From Pyrenochaeta sp. MPI-SDFR-AT-0127 (Eukaryota; Ascomycota; Dothideomycetes; Pleosporales; Cucurbitariaceae), in assembly GCA_020747015.1 (NCBI GenBank), contig JAGTJM010000009.1, positions 620,001 to 684,000 on the forward strand: a DNA stretch of 64,000 nt, read 5' to 3'. The position numbers and the translations under genes were made by a program. The notes below the pieces were generated by a model that was given only the letters and a program-made list of their open reading frames with translations, had not been told where the DNA came from and made no database searches. Positions 46,911-57,416 of the stretch are shown piece after piece (position 1 is the stretch's first letter; every line of letters starts with the position of its first letter).

Positions 46911-47221
46911 TAAGCTAGCGTATATAGAAGTCGGCCACATATAGAAATCGGCCACATATAGAAGTCGGCCACATATAGAAGTCGGCCACTTCCTCACCAA
47001 AACAATCCCTTCACCTAGCCGTGCACTTCTATAACTACTAGGTAGAATAGGATAAACCCTCTAATACTAATATTCTAATTATATATACTATAGATTATTA
47101 TGTTAAAATTTTAAGTAATTATGCCTAGTAGTAACAGAGGTGCACGGCTAGGCGCAGGGATTATTTTGATGAGAAATTGGCCAACTTCTATGGGTGGCCG
47201 ACTTCTATATACGCTAGCTTA
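46911..47221. mobile_element. Fold-back MITE-like element with perfect terminal inverted repeats
   Basis: 311 bp. The left end reads taagctagcgtatatagaag and continues tcggccac; the right end is its exact reverse complement, 28 bp perfect. Sub-terminal parts also pair (cctagccgtgcac at 47014-47026 with gtgcacggctagg at 47140-47152; ggccacttcctcac with gatgagaaattggcc), so the two arms form one long imperfect hairpin around an AT-rich centre (47050-47115). The left arm has four tandem 17-mers, tatagaagtcggccaca. The ends begin and finish with TA, suggesting a TA target-site duplication, as for Tc1/mariner-derived MITEs. No coding capacity, so it would be non-autonomous. The family is unnamed here. 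Confidence 0.85.
46923..46990. repeat. 17-bp tandem repeat, four copies, inside the fold-back element
   Basis: The unit tatagaagtcggccaca repeats four times with one G-to-A change in copy two and a final T in copy four. The right arm of the element has only a single full copy, so the array expanded on one side. Confidence 0.85.
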
Positions 47222-47639
47222 AGTATTCCTTTCATGTGCCACTGCCTATCTGCAATTGATAGCCCTGGTCTGTTTGCCGTTGGCGGTGGTTACAGAGTGG
47301 CTCCGATTTGGGGGGAGCTTGTATGGAGAACTTTCAATAATCATCCTCGGATCTGAGCAGAGTTTCGTGGAGAGACTTTAAGACTCATCCTCAGCTATGG
47401 AATCGCTAAAAGTCTCGCAATTGGCTTTGGTCGTGTTCCATCCTCCGCCCATTTTTGCTACCAATTGGTACGGGCATAGAGCAATATGGTCCTATATTGA
47501 AGCGTGTGTATCACTGACGAGCCAGCCAGGCTATGAATGGCTCAACGAGAATTGAGCATCTCTCAACATCTGCTGTCGTTATAGCTCTTTACCTCATCGC
47601 CCTTTTTCTCAACCATCATCTCAAACATAACTAATAGGT
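47222..47639. other. Intergenic between fold-back element and 54-bp array
   Basis: About 420 bp without a gene or clear repeat. Confidence 0.45.
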
Positions 47640-48285
47640 AGTTAAATGGCTTTGAAGCACTTTAGTTTGCTTTGAGGATATTTGTATGAATTGTACAAAG
47701 TACCTTGAAGCGCGTTGGCGTGCTCCGGGAATGTTCGTACACTTGAGTAAAACATCTTGAAACTCTGCAAAGTTCTGGTTGGGAATGTTTGTACACTCTA
47801 CGAAAAAATACCTCAAAATTCTGCGACGCTGTGTTCTATAGATTGTTAGAAACTTGTAAAATACCTTGAAGTCTGCAGAGTCTTGATTTGGGAATAGCTA
47901 TACACAATTTTGAGGATACCTTGAAGCTCTACCAAGCCCTGTTGGGAATGTTTACACAATCTGTGAAGGATGTCTTGAAGCTCTTCAGGGCCGTCATTTG
48001 AGAATGTTATACAATTTCAAAAAAGTACCTTGAAGCCCTTCAGGATGCCTTAGAAATGTTCTTACAGTTTGTGAAGAATATCTTGAAGTTCTCCAGGCTC
48101 TTCGTTTAAGAATGTTCATTAAATTCGTTCTCAATGCCTCGAGGACCTGCAGGGCCTATTTAAGAATGTCACAAGATTTATCAAAAATACCTTGAAGCAC
48201 TTTAGGGTGCTTTTAAAATGTTCACACAATTTGGTAAACATACCTTGAAGCTCGGCAAGGGCCTGTTCTGTTGATTCTTAAAAGG
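47640..48285. repeat. Decayed tandem array, about 12 units of about 54 bp
   Basis: Units begin near 47647, 47700, 47755, 47808, 47861, 47918, 47970, 48026, 48079, 48136, 48189 and 48241, each opening with a version of taccttgaagctct and containing gggaatgttcacacaattt. Spacing is 52-57 bp and copies differ from each other by 20-40 % by eye. On the minus strand the most intact three units are open for 61 codons with an 18-residue period (RYFFVECTNIPNQ, DVLLKCTNIPGAR, RYFVQFIQI). The rest is broken by stops and length changes. It may be a dead repeat-protein fragment or plain satellite DNA. Confidence 0.8.
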
Positions 48286-48789
48286 TAAGGCGTTGTTGAG
48301 TAGGCTTCGAAGGTTCAATCGTTCGACTACCATTGCGGTCGCTTAGACATAGAAACATGTCATCCTCGCTATTGAGGCACATATACCCGCGCTAATTGGC
48401 CTTGGGCGATAGAAGTCGACAAAGTAATGTTGAAAAGTAGTTGCTATGAGCAATGTCCTGGTCGGAGCGATTCGGAAGGGGTCCGACACCGCAGACTGCA
48501 TCCATCGGTTCCACAATGTCTGGCGGTAACCAGTACTTGAAAGCTTTGAAGTGTCTGAGATGTCGAATAAGCAAATCAAAAGCTCAAGGCAAGACGAACC
48601 AATTCTCCGCCCAACATTTGATGAGCCATCAATCTGTCCGTTGCTGGGACCTCTGGCCGCTAGCCAATTTTGGCGCTGGATGGGGACCGTGCGCCCCTTC
48701 CCGCTCTGTGAACTTTCGAGCTCTTCGAGCTTTCCTCCCCATTCCACACCACCCTCTCCCCACCACATCCGTCTCATACATCTCACACA
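48286..48789. promoter_or_regulatory. Upstream region of atp2
   Basis: The 100 bp before the start are CT-rich (ccccattccacaccaccctc), as expected of a strong fungal promoter and leader. A 283-codon minus-strand frame spans this region and atp2 exon 2; I judge it a shadow. Confidence 0.5.
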
Positions 48790-50716
48790 ATGCTGAAGAG
48801 GTATGCTTGAACCCCATTGAGTCCAATTGATGATGATTGGGATGCTAATTCGATGATTAGCGGCATTCAGCAGTCGCTGCGCGCGTCTCTGCGCAGACCG
48901 GCCACAATCCGCAGCGCCTTCCAGCCCATCAGGAAGAACTTCGCCCCAGCTTTGACTCGCTTCGCCAGCACTGAGGCCGCAAAGGAGGGCAAGATTTACC
49001 AGGTTATTGGCGCGGTTGTCGATGGTAGGCGAACGAAAAACTTTTCCATTCCCGTCGGCTGTGGAGGAGCTCCGTCTCAGCCATTGGGATTCGCATCGCA
49101 GAGATTGGGGCTGACAATGGAACGCAGTCAAGTTCGACACTGAGCAGCTCCCGTCGATTCTCAATGCCTTGACGACCGACAATGGCGGCAACAAGCTCGT
49201 CCTCGAAGTCGCTGTAAGAATGCCAAGCCCCGGCTACCTGGAAGAACAGCACTGATGTAGCGCAGCAACATTTGGGTGAGAACATCGTCAGATGTATTGC
49301 CATGGACGGTAAGTCGATGCCACTGCGCGTCACTGTCATCGACGATGCTAATCAAGGACGCTACAGGTACCGAGGGTCTTGTCCGAGGCTCCAAGGCCAC
49401 TGACACTGGTTCGCCCATTCAGATCCCCGTCGGCCACGGCACCCTTGGACGTATCATGAATGTCACTGGTGACCCCATCGACGAGCGTGGTCCCATCAAA
49501 GCCACCAAGTACCTCCCCATTCACGCCGATCCCCCGGAGTTCACTGAGCAGTCTACTTCTGCTGAGGTCCTTGTCACTGGCATTAAGGTTGTCGATCTCC
49601 TGGCTCCCTATGCCCGTGGTGGAAAGATTGGTCTCTTCGGAGGTGCCGGTGTCGGAAAGACTGTGTTCATTCAGGAGCTGATTGTAAGGATTTCGAAGTG
49701 AAGAGACAGTACGGAAACTAACAATCGAAACAGAACAACATTGCTAAGGCCCACGGTGGTTTCTCTGTCTTCACTGGTGTCGGTGAGCGTACTCGTGAGG
49801 GTAACGATCTGTACCACGAAATGCAGGAGACTTCTGTCATTCAGCTCGATGGCGAGTCCAAGGTCGCATTGGTCTTCGGTCAGATGAACGAGCCCCCTGG
49901 TGCTCGTGCCCGTGTCGCTCTTACTGGTTTGACGGTCGCTGAATACTTCCGTGACGAGGAGGGTCAGGATGTGTTGCTCTTCATTGACAACATTTTCCGC
50001 TTCACTCAGGCCGGTTCCGAGGTGTCTGCTCTGCTTGGTCGTATCCCCTCTGCCGTCGGTTACCAGCCCACCCTCGCCATTGACATGGGTGTCATGCAGG
50101 AGCGTATTACCACCACCTCCAAGGGTTCCATTACCTCCGTCCAGGCCGTCTACGTGCCTGCTGACGATTTGACGGATCCTGCCCCCGCTACCACCTTTGC
50201 CCATTTGGACGCCACCACTGTCTTGTCCCGTGGTATCTCTGAGTTGGGTATCTACCCCGCTGTCGACCCTCTTGACTCCAAGTCCCGTATGCTGGACCCC
50301 CGTGTCATTGGTGACGACCACTACCAGACCGCCACCCGTGTCCAGCAGATTCTCCAGGAGTACAAGTCGCTCCAGGATATCATTGCCATTCTCGGTATGG
50401 ACGAGTTGTCGGAAGCCGACAAGCTTACCGTCGAGCGTGCCCGTAAGATCCAGCGTTTCTTGAGCCAGCCATTCGCTGTCGCTCAGGTCTTCACTGGTAT
50501 CGAGGGCAAGCTTGTCGACCTCAAGGATACTATCCGATCATTCAAGGGCATCTTGAACGGTGACGGTGATGATCTTCCCGAGGGTATGTTGTCAATTTAT
50601 ATCTCTAGTCTTCGATCACAGCTAACAATATTTCAGGTGCTTTCTACATGGTCGGTGACATTGAGTCGGCACGTGCCAAGGGTGAGAAGATTCTTGCCGA
50701 GCTTGAGAAGTCATAG
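48790..50716 (+). CDS. atp2: Mitochondrial F1-ATP synthase beta subunit
   Basis: It is the catalytic subunit of F1Fo-ATP synthase. Seven exons (48790-48800, 48861-49024, 49128-49213, 49266-49308, 49367-49683, 49734-50583, 50637-50716) give 516 aa. The first exon is 11 nt (MLK plus two bases). The presequence is Arg/Ser-rich to about residue 40. The P-loop GGAGVGKT, catalytic GERTREGNDLYHEM, FGQMNEPPGARARVALTGLT, LLFIDNIFRFTQAGSEVSALLGR and the ATPase alpha/beta signature PAVDPLDSKS are all intact, and it ends in AKGEKILAELEKS. At exon 4 the acceptor must be the second AG (cgcag at 49261-49265), since the first breaks the frame. Codon use is strongly C/T-ending, as for a highly expressed gene. 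Confidence 0.98.
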
Positions 50717-51205
50717 ACACCTGCGTGTGGTGGGTGAGATATGAGAGAGTCGGCCATTGGTGTCGAGAGCATTTCGCTGATTAGTCTCACTTTGTACAAA
50801 AGATATACCTCCAAAATGTGAGATTATCGGAGGATGCTTGGACGGACGTGGCTTCCTGTGTAATCTATCTTGCATGCAAAGAGACCGTTTCATTGTTCGA
50901 CCTTGACTTCTGGTTTGCCCTCTGATTCCTATGTTGTGTAGGAATTCGTAGTGATGTAGTACCACAGCCCGACTCGCTAAGTTTACGATGGAATGCTACG
51001 CCGCGTGCTTCTGAATGCCGACGCTTTTGAATTTCCCTGCACGCTTATCGTTCTAACGCTCCTGCATTGCAACTTAGCTGCAAATTATGATCACTCCTAC
51101 GGGCTCAAATTACTCGAAAGCGGAACAGATAACTAGCTAACTAGTCTACTACCTTATGAATTAAGAGCTAGATAGCCTGAAAGCTCGCAATAGCTCAATA
51201 CCAGT
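50717..51205. other. Intergenic after atp2
   Basis: 3' UTR of atp2 and AT-rich spacer. Nothing recognised. Confidence 0.45.
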
Positions 51206-51421
51206 TTGATGAATAACAACAGCGTGAAGGACGACAACAGCTCGATGGGTGATAATAACTTGATGAATAACAACAGCGTGAAGGACGACAACAGCTCGAT
51301 GGGTGATAATAATTTGATGAAGAATAATAGCTTGATGGACGACAGCAGCTCGATGGATGACAACAACTTGATCCTTGACAACAGCTTGATGGACGACAAC
51401 AGCTGCATGAATAACAACAGC
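51206..51421. repeat. 18-bp minisatellite, 12 exact-length units, with 54-bp higher order
   Basis: Twelve consecutive 18-mers of the type ttgatggacgacaacagc with no length change. The first six form two nearly identical 54-bp blocks (three 18-mers each). On the plus strand it reads as a six-residue repeat (such as SLMDDN/SSMGDN) open for 76 codons to a stop at 51434-51436; on the minus strand it reads as LLSSIK. There is no initiation context or neighbouring exon to support a gene. Confidence 0.9.
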
Positions 51422-52119
51422 TTGATGGGCCAATGACAGCATGGCAGATTGGTAGCAGCTCGATAGTTCAGTATACAGTATACAATATGAAATATTTGAG
51501 GCTACAGCTGCACTCACTTCGGTGTCGTTCACGCATTGACAGACTATTTTTTAGTATCGACATTTCCTTTCCACTTATGTGCTACGTTGAGTAGCCTTGT
51601 GGAGCGACGAGTGTATTGTCAATGCCTGTTGTGACAAATAGTGTAATTAGCAGTTTCCTCTTTGGCCTAGAAAATGTATTTGATGCAATAACATAAAACC
51701 GTCTCTGATGCTTCATCTGGCGGCATTGAGCGCCCTAGAAATTGTCACTTACGTGCTCTATGCTAGAATACGGTCTATTATTGGCTAAAGTGTCGATGCT
51801 CATGATGTTAAATTGGAATAAAAGGAGAATGAGCATGAGTTGGAGGACTGCAATATTGGCCAGATGGATTGGGGCGAGATAATTATACAGAATGAAAATA
51901 TGCAATAAAAAGACTCTGATTTTGCAAGACGCCGGCTATGCAATCTGGAGGTTTTGGCCTACTTTCAAAGAAGAGACCGACACAACGCCAGGCTACTCCA
52001 AACTCCAAGACCCAAAGACAAAGTCGAGACACCGAAATCCGGAGCCATTGCGCGGAATAAAGGTATATATGGGATGCAAGACGGCAGCGCTATGTTATCT
52101 AGCCTTTGCAGAGTATTGC
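51422..52119. other. Intergenic between minisatellite and iws1
   Basis: About 700 bp of AT-rich sequence. The 180-codon plus-strand frame beginning at 51892 runs antisense into iws1 and is rejected. Confidence 0.45.
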
Positions 52120-53578
52120 CTAACGCCTGCCACCACCGCGACCGCCCTTGATCTGCTTCATAATATCCACATTGGTCGAACGATTCCGCGTGTTCTCGTT
52201 GAAAACGACGTTGCTCTTGGGCGCGATTGTATATGTCGTGGGGCCAGCCTCCATGCGTGCGCGCTGGAAGGAACGAGGGGCCTCAAGGGCCTTCTTCCTG
52301 TTTGCAGCCTGTGTAGCAGCTTGACTGCTGGCGGCTGGATCACGGGCCCTAGCCATACTGTACTATTGTTAGATCAAGGTAATAATGAAGGGGTAGAAGA
52401 AATACGCACGTTGGATCATAGTCAGCCTGAATAAACTCCTTCTTGCGGTAATCGTCTGTACGCCTAAGGATAGGACGAGTCCAGTCTGTGAAGAGACGCT
52501 CGGCTTGTCGCTTGATCGTCAACTCTGGGCGCTTGCTCTTGATGTAGAACATGATGACCTTGCCTATGCCAGAGGCAACAAGAGTGTCCTTGTTGACCGG
52601 CAGTTTGGCCAACGACGCGAAGAGCTCCTTCTGGATATCATATGCGGGCAAACTACCATCACTGAGCGGTTCTAGGAAGAACCTCACAGACTCGAGGAGG
52701 TTGACTTCAGGGTCTACAATAGTGTCCCTTAGACTATTCTTGTTGAGCAAGGCGGTGACTTCGGGAAGGAGCTTGAGCTTATGCCGGGCGGGTTCGTTGC
52801 GCTTGCGGCCTTCGTTGTCAGCCATGGCTGCTTGGGCCATGCGTCGGCGCATCTCCTCGATCTCTTGGTCGGCCATCTGTTCAAGGTCGATGCCGTCCTT
52901 CTTTCGGCGGCGAGACGAGCCGCTCTTGACAATGGCGTCCATTTGGGCATTGAGGGCCCGCTTTCGGCCTGCATCCATTTGTTAGCATGAATCGTAGGTC
53001 ACAGGGATCATGTACGCACGCTCTTCTGGGGTGAGATTCTCGTCTGCATCCTCCTCTGGGCTTGCTCCTCGAACCTTGCCCGCCTTCTTGGACCGCTTGC
53101 TGCTCCTCCTGTCCGTCTCAGCAATACCTTCGCCCTCATCGCCGTCCTTGTTCTTCTTCCGGCGTGGCTTGTCTGCCCGCTTTTTCTTCTTCTTGGGCTC
53201 GTCGCCCTCGCCAGCGATCCGCTTCCGCTTGTGGACGCCAATCTGCTTGACATTGTCCTCGTCGATAGCCTGCGCCGGGCGCTCCTCAATTGCGATGTTG
53301 CTCGCGTCAAACTCGCCGAATTGCTCGTCAAATTGATCGTCGTCGAGGGCCTCAGACAGCACAGACTCGTTGTCTGATAGACCGGCCTGGATGTCGTCGT
53401 CATCGGGCATCCCCTCCTGGGTTTCTGTCACCTCCATGTCTTGATATGGCTCAGCGTTGGTTGGGTTTGGAACCGAGTTTTCTTCGTCTATTTCGGGACG
53501 CAGAGGGTCGTTTGGATCATTGCCGGCCTCGGGCAGCGGCGAGTTGGAGTGCGACCTGTTGAACTCGACGTCCTCCAT
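52120..53578 (-). CDS. iws1: Transcription elongation factor Iws1/Spn1 (TFIIS N-terminal-like domain)
   Basis: It binds Spt6 and RNA polymerase II during elongation, in the nucleus. Three exons (53578-53020, 52968-52410, 52357-52120) give 451 aa. The N-terminal 110 residues are acidic and disordered, followed by basic nuclear-localisation stretches (EPKKKKKRADKPRRKKNKDG). The conserved helical-bundle domain spans about 250-375 and contains LPEVTALLNKNSLRDTIVDP, LLESVRFFLEPLSDGSLPAY, DIQKELFASLAKLPV, IGKVIMFYIKSKRPELTIK and AERLFTDWTRPILRR. The C-terminal 80 residues are basic and Gly/Arg-rich (KQIKGGRGGGRR). Introns start GTGCGT and have CTAAC branch sites. It is divergent from pcf11. Confidence 0.95.
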
Positions 53579-54453
53579 GATGATCGCTACTTTGGCAGTT
53601 CAGGTGCGACTGCAGGAGTTGTGAAGACGAGGTGGAGAGAAAGGCAAGGGTGGGCGGGTGAGCAGCAGCTGTTAGACGCAGCAGACGTGGTGGAGAGACG
53701 CGAGGACGATAGCGATGAGGTCTGCGCCGTGATTCAAAGAAAGTTGAGCATCGCGACACGACGGGCGGTGATACTATTGGCCGGAGGGCTTGGCAACGCA
53801 TCTCCGACGTGAAGGCTGGCGCAGGCGGTCCGTGCAGGCAACCGTCAAAGAACCGCGGTCGTTCCACGTCTTCCCAACATTGAACGCTTATCTTGCCCAT
53901 CACCACCGGGCCTCTGACCCCCCCAACACCACACGACCGACTCTGTGCGCATCTCTGCGTTGCTTGCCACTAACGTATAATACAAAGAGGATACGACACT
54001 GGCAAACACAGCGGTCGTTGGCTTCCGCATCAACGGCATCCCGCTGGCTTGTTTCGCACACTTACAGCAGGTATACACCTCTACTCGGTCCTTGCAGTCG
54101 CGCGCTGCTGCCACGACAGTTGGCTGAAGGAGGAAGGACATACAGTGGGAGGAGCACAGTGGCTGGAGGAGAGCGAGTTTTGTCCCTGTCCTAGCTGTAC
54201 CTGCCGCAGTTTCTGCTGCGTCATCTGGCGCCGTTATAGCTAGTATCAACACAGACACTGTCTTTACGTGTGTTCGAGAGCGCGGAAACACATCGTCTAT
54301 ATTGTTCATCTGGCATCCGAAGTCGGCCTCTTCCGGATTGCGACTGCTCGACCGCAAGCGAAAAGTTTTCTTGCACTGTTGACGCGAGACCTCATCCCCT
54401 AACCTAGCATATCATCCTGCTCTAACCCCCCACCCCCCCTTAACTTGCCCATC
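53579..54453. promoter_or_regulatory. Divergent promoter region, iws1 / pcf11
   Basis: 875 bp between two divergent starts. A CT-rich, C-run-containing leader (cccccaccccccct) lies just before pcf11. A 170-codon minus frame (53845-54357) has no supporting motif. Confidence 0.5.
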
Positions 54454-56699
54454 ATGTCTTTACCAGCTGCTGAAGTCGCAGCTGACTTTCGAGACGCTTT
54501 GCAAGATCTGAGGATGAACAGTAGACCAGAGATTAGCAATCTAACCCTCATCGCCAAAGAGAATACAGAGTATGCGGAAGCCATATCGACAGAGCTTGAG
54601 AACCACATTCGATCGGTGAGTTGTCTAACATTTGCCTGTGACCATCCCTACCCATCGTCGCTCACGCTCTCCATCCTACCCACTCCATGCACGTGACTGA
54701 CATGTTGTAGACTCGTCCTGAGTGGAAACTACCAGCTCTCTATGTGCTCGACTCTATTGTTAAGAATGTTGGCACCCCATATACCGTCTATATCGGCCGC
54801 AACCTCTATCGTACCTTTATGGATGCCTACTTAGTCATGACACAAGACACGCGAAAAGCCATGGAAGGCTTGCTGCGGACGTGGAAGCAGCCTGTGCCTG
54901 AATCCATGGATCCTCGCCCTGTGTTTCCCGTCGACGTGACAAAAGACATCGAAAATGCTCTGACTAAGATTCGAGCAGCTGTTCAGCAACAGGTTCAGCG
55001 ACCGCAGCATGCACTCCCACCTCGGCCACCCACGAACGTGGCTTGGAGGAGCACACCGACACCGCCGCAAAACCTACCGCGCTACGTTGCTCCCAATGAT
55101 CCACGCGCTCGACCGGTAAGCGCATATCCTCGAGAGGATCCATTTTGCTTGCTAACATTGCGGCCACAGCCCTTTCCATCCACTCCGCAATATGCACCTC
55201 CAGCGCATACTGCTACGCCGCCGGTGGCTTATCATCAACAGCCTCAACCGCAATCCCAGCCAATGTCATCGGTTGATCTCGCTGAGCTGAAGACTGAAAT
55301 TACACAGCTGATATCCACGACACAAACAATGTTTGCACATAACCCTGCTGACGTAGCATTGCGAACAAAGCTGCAAGCGCTTCTTTCGCTCAAGCAGATC
55401 CTTGATACACAGACATTGCCCCCCCAGCAATTGGAAGCTGTACGACAACAGATTCGGGCGTTAGCACCTCCTCCTGCTCCGACACCAACATTTTCCCCAT
55501 CGACGCCGGTGTACCCTGCCCAACATGCAACTTCTCCTAATTTTTCTTCGCAATTCCCTCCCGCGGCTGCTCCGCCAAACAGTGTTCCACCGAATGTTGC
55601 GCAACTCCTAGCAGGCTTCAGACCACCAGTGCAGCATACACCACAACCTCCCCCAACAAATCCTCCAGCTCTCAACCTAGCAGATCTGCTAAAGCGCGTC
55701 TCATCTCCAACACAGTCGTTGTCTGCACCAGCACCAGCTCCATTTCAACCGCCTTTCCAACACTTCCCACCACCTGTCTCAACTCCTGTAGCAGCCCCAC
55801 AAGCAGCTCCACCTGCACCATCCGGTACGCCTACAGCTAACCTTGCTGCGCTGCTTGCCCAGTTCAGCAAACCTGGGGCAGCACCCCCAATTTCAAACTC
55901 AACACCTGTGCAAAGTACGCTTATTCCACAGCTGCCATCACAGCCAGTCATTGCCGCCCCTGCGCTTGGCAGCGCTGAATGGCTTCTCAAAGCCCTAGGT
56001 AGCGTACCTGGTGCCACGCCCATACCTGCAACGCCAATAGCATCTCAGCCGATGACACGGCAGTCTTCAGCACCTACAAATGTGATGGACCAGATAGAGC
56101 TTACCACTGCCTCCATGAAGAAGCCACGTTTCCACCTCGTTTCACTGCTTTACGAAAGTAAGCCGAATATCTGCGCCACCTGCGGCCGCCGCTTTGATGC
56201 AACCCCTGAAGGCAAGGAGAAAAAGGCTCGCCACATGGATTGGCACTTCAAAGTCAAAGACCCCGATGCAGCCAAGCGTGGTGTACATCGTAGCTGGTAT
56301 ATTCCTGAGAAAGAATGGATCGAATACCAGGAAGTTGATGAGACGGCTCCCAGCTACATTTCTAACGATCCCAATTCTGCCACAGGTGGCGCCGCGAAGC
56401 CTAAAAAACAGACAAAGGACAGGTATGTGAGCGTACCACAGGATGTAGTATTGCAGCAGGCTCCTTGTCCGATTTGCCAAGAGAAATTTGAGACGGTGTG
56501 GAGTGTGGAGGCGAATGACTTCGTTTGGATGGATGCACTCAACGTGGGAGCAAAGGTGTATCATGCTACATGCTTTGAGGAGTATAGCAAGGGAGCAGGC
56601 ATAGCTATGCCGGGGACGCCAGACTCGGTTCTGGGCAAGCGTCGTGCTGAGGATGGAATGGGTGCGAATGGAGAGGGTAAAAAGATCAGGGCCTTTTAG
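54454..56699 (+). CDS. pcf11: mRNA cleavage factor IA subunit Pcf11
   Basis: It couples RNA polymerase II CTD binding to pre-mRNA 3'-end cleavage and termination. Exons 54454-54615, 54711-55115 and 55170-56699 give 698 aa. The CTD-interaction domain fills residues 1-140 (LQDLRMNSRPEISNLTLIA, WKLPALYVLDSIVKNVGTPY, FMDAYLVMTQDTRKAMEGLL). A long Pro/Ala/Gln/Ser-rich middle follows. The C-terminus has two zinc-finger-like parts around a Clp1-binding stretch: CATCGRRFDATPEG...HMDWHFK and CPICQEKFETVW...HATCFEEY. The second intron (55116-55169, GTAAGC...GCTAAC...CACAG) is 54 nt, in frame and stop-free, so it is easily read through as 18 extra codons; without splicing the protein is 716 aa. Confidence 0.93.
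55116..55169 (+). other. Stop-free in-frame intron of pcf11 (inferred)
   Basis: GTAAGC donor, GCTAAC branch 13 nt before a CCACAG acceptor, length 54 nt. Retention would insert 18 residues between the CTD-binding domain and the Pro-rich middle without ending translation. Evidence is splice signals only. Confidence 0.7.
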
Positions 56700-57234
56700 G
56701 CGACAGGTTCGCTGGCTTCATCAAATATTTCACAAAAATACGCATGCTAGACGGTATGGGGTCCGGGTTTGACTTCTTGCATAGCGCGGCGTTGGACGGT
56801 CGTTGGATTTTATTCTTGCACAGCATGGCATCGTCGCCTCCAAAGCATTGTGTAGATATGCGACTTTCATATTGATAAATCATTCAGTAAATCACATACC
56901 AATCTCGATTCCAATCTCAATCTAACGTTACTACATCAAACAAACTGCTTCTTATCCATTTCGACCAAAATGGTTCTACGGCGTCCGCCATTGTCAAAGC
57001 TCACACAATCACACAACACTTCTCGTGTCACCAAGAAATTTCGTAGCGGAGTGCAAAATGAGGCAGAGAGCACTGTTTTATAAAAATCTAGACGATTTTC
57101 ATATTCTTCATAATAATGGGTGTAAATTCATGCCGGCCAGTCCGAGGGTAGTGCCAGCGCTCCCGCCGCCTCTCACCACCACCACCACCACCACCTCGCC
57201 ATCCCTCAGGCCTCACAACAGCAAAAAGAAAGCT
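56700..57234. other. Intergenic, pcf11 3' side
   Basis: 3' UTR of pcf11 and spacer, ending in a (CAC)n microsatellite at about 57174-57195, 40 bp from the tRNA-Gly gene. No gene seen. Confidence 0.5.
57174..57195. repeat. (CAC)n microsatellite
   Basis: Seven perfect CAC triplets plus one base, about 40 bp from the 3' end of the tRNA-Gly gene. Confidence 0.85.
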
Positions 57235-57319
57235 TGCATCGGCCGGGAATCGAACCCGGGGCTAGCCGAATCATGTAGATACATGGCAACGGCTAATTTT
57301 ACCACTAAACCACCGATGC
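57235..57319 (-). tRNA. tRNA-Gly (GCC anticodon) with a 14-nt intron
   Basis: On the minus strand the acceptor stem GCATCGG pairs with CCGATGC, followed by discriminator A. The D arm is TGGTTTAGTGGTAAAA (A box). The anticodon stem AGCCG/CGGCT encloses loop TTGCCA, giving anticodon GCC. A 14-nt insert (tgtatctacatgat) sits one base 3' of the anticodon, the canonical tRNA intron position. The T arm is CCCCGGGTTCGATTCCCGG (perfect B box). Mature length is 71 nt, normal for tRNA-Gly, and all stems pair. Confidence 0.93.
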
Positions 57320-57416
57320 GAAAGGGGGTGTTGAAAGATGACCTAACCAGGGGTCGCTGATGTCGTTGTTAGGATTCGAACGAGCGAATTATTGGGAAAG
57401 CAAGGGTCAAACTTAC

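Noticed and set aside
47640..48285. Possible CRISPR array
   Set aside because: The units are diverged throughout with no conserved-repeat/unique-spacer alternation, and the genome is eukaryotic.
48343..49194. 283-codon minus-strand open frame
   Set aside because: It covers the atp2 promoter and first exons in antisense. The product has no motif, and the plus strand is clearly coding with multiple validated splices.
49671..50321. 216-codon minus-strand frame over atp2
   Set aside because: Shadow of a gene with strong codon bias, which leaves antisense frames open.
51892..52434. 180-codon plus-strand frame
   Set aside because: Half of it is antisense to the iws1 last exon. No motif.
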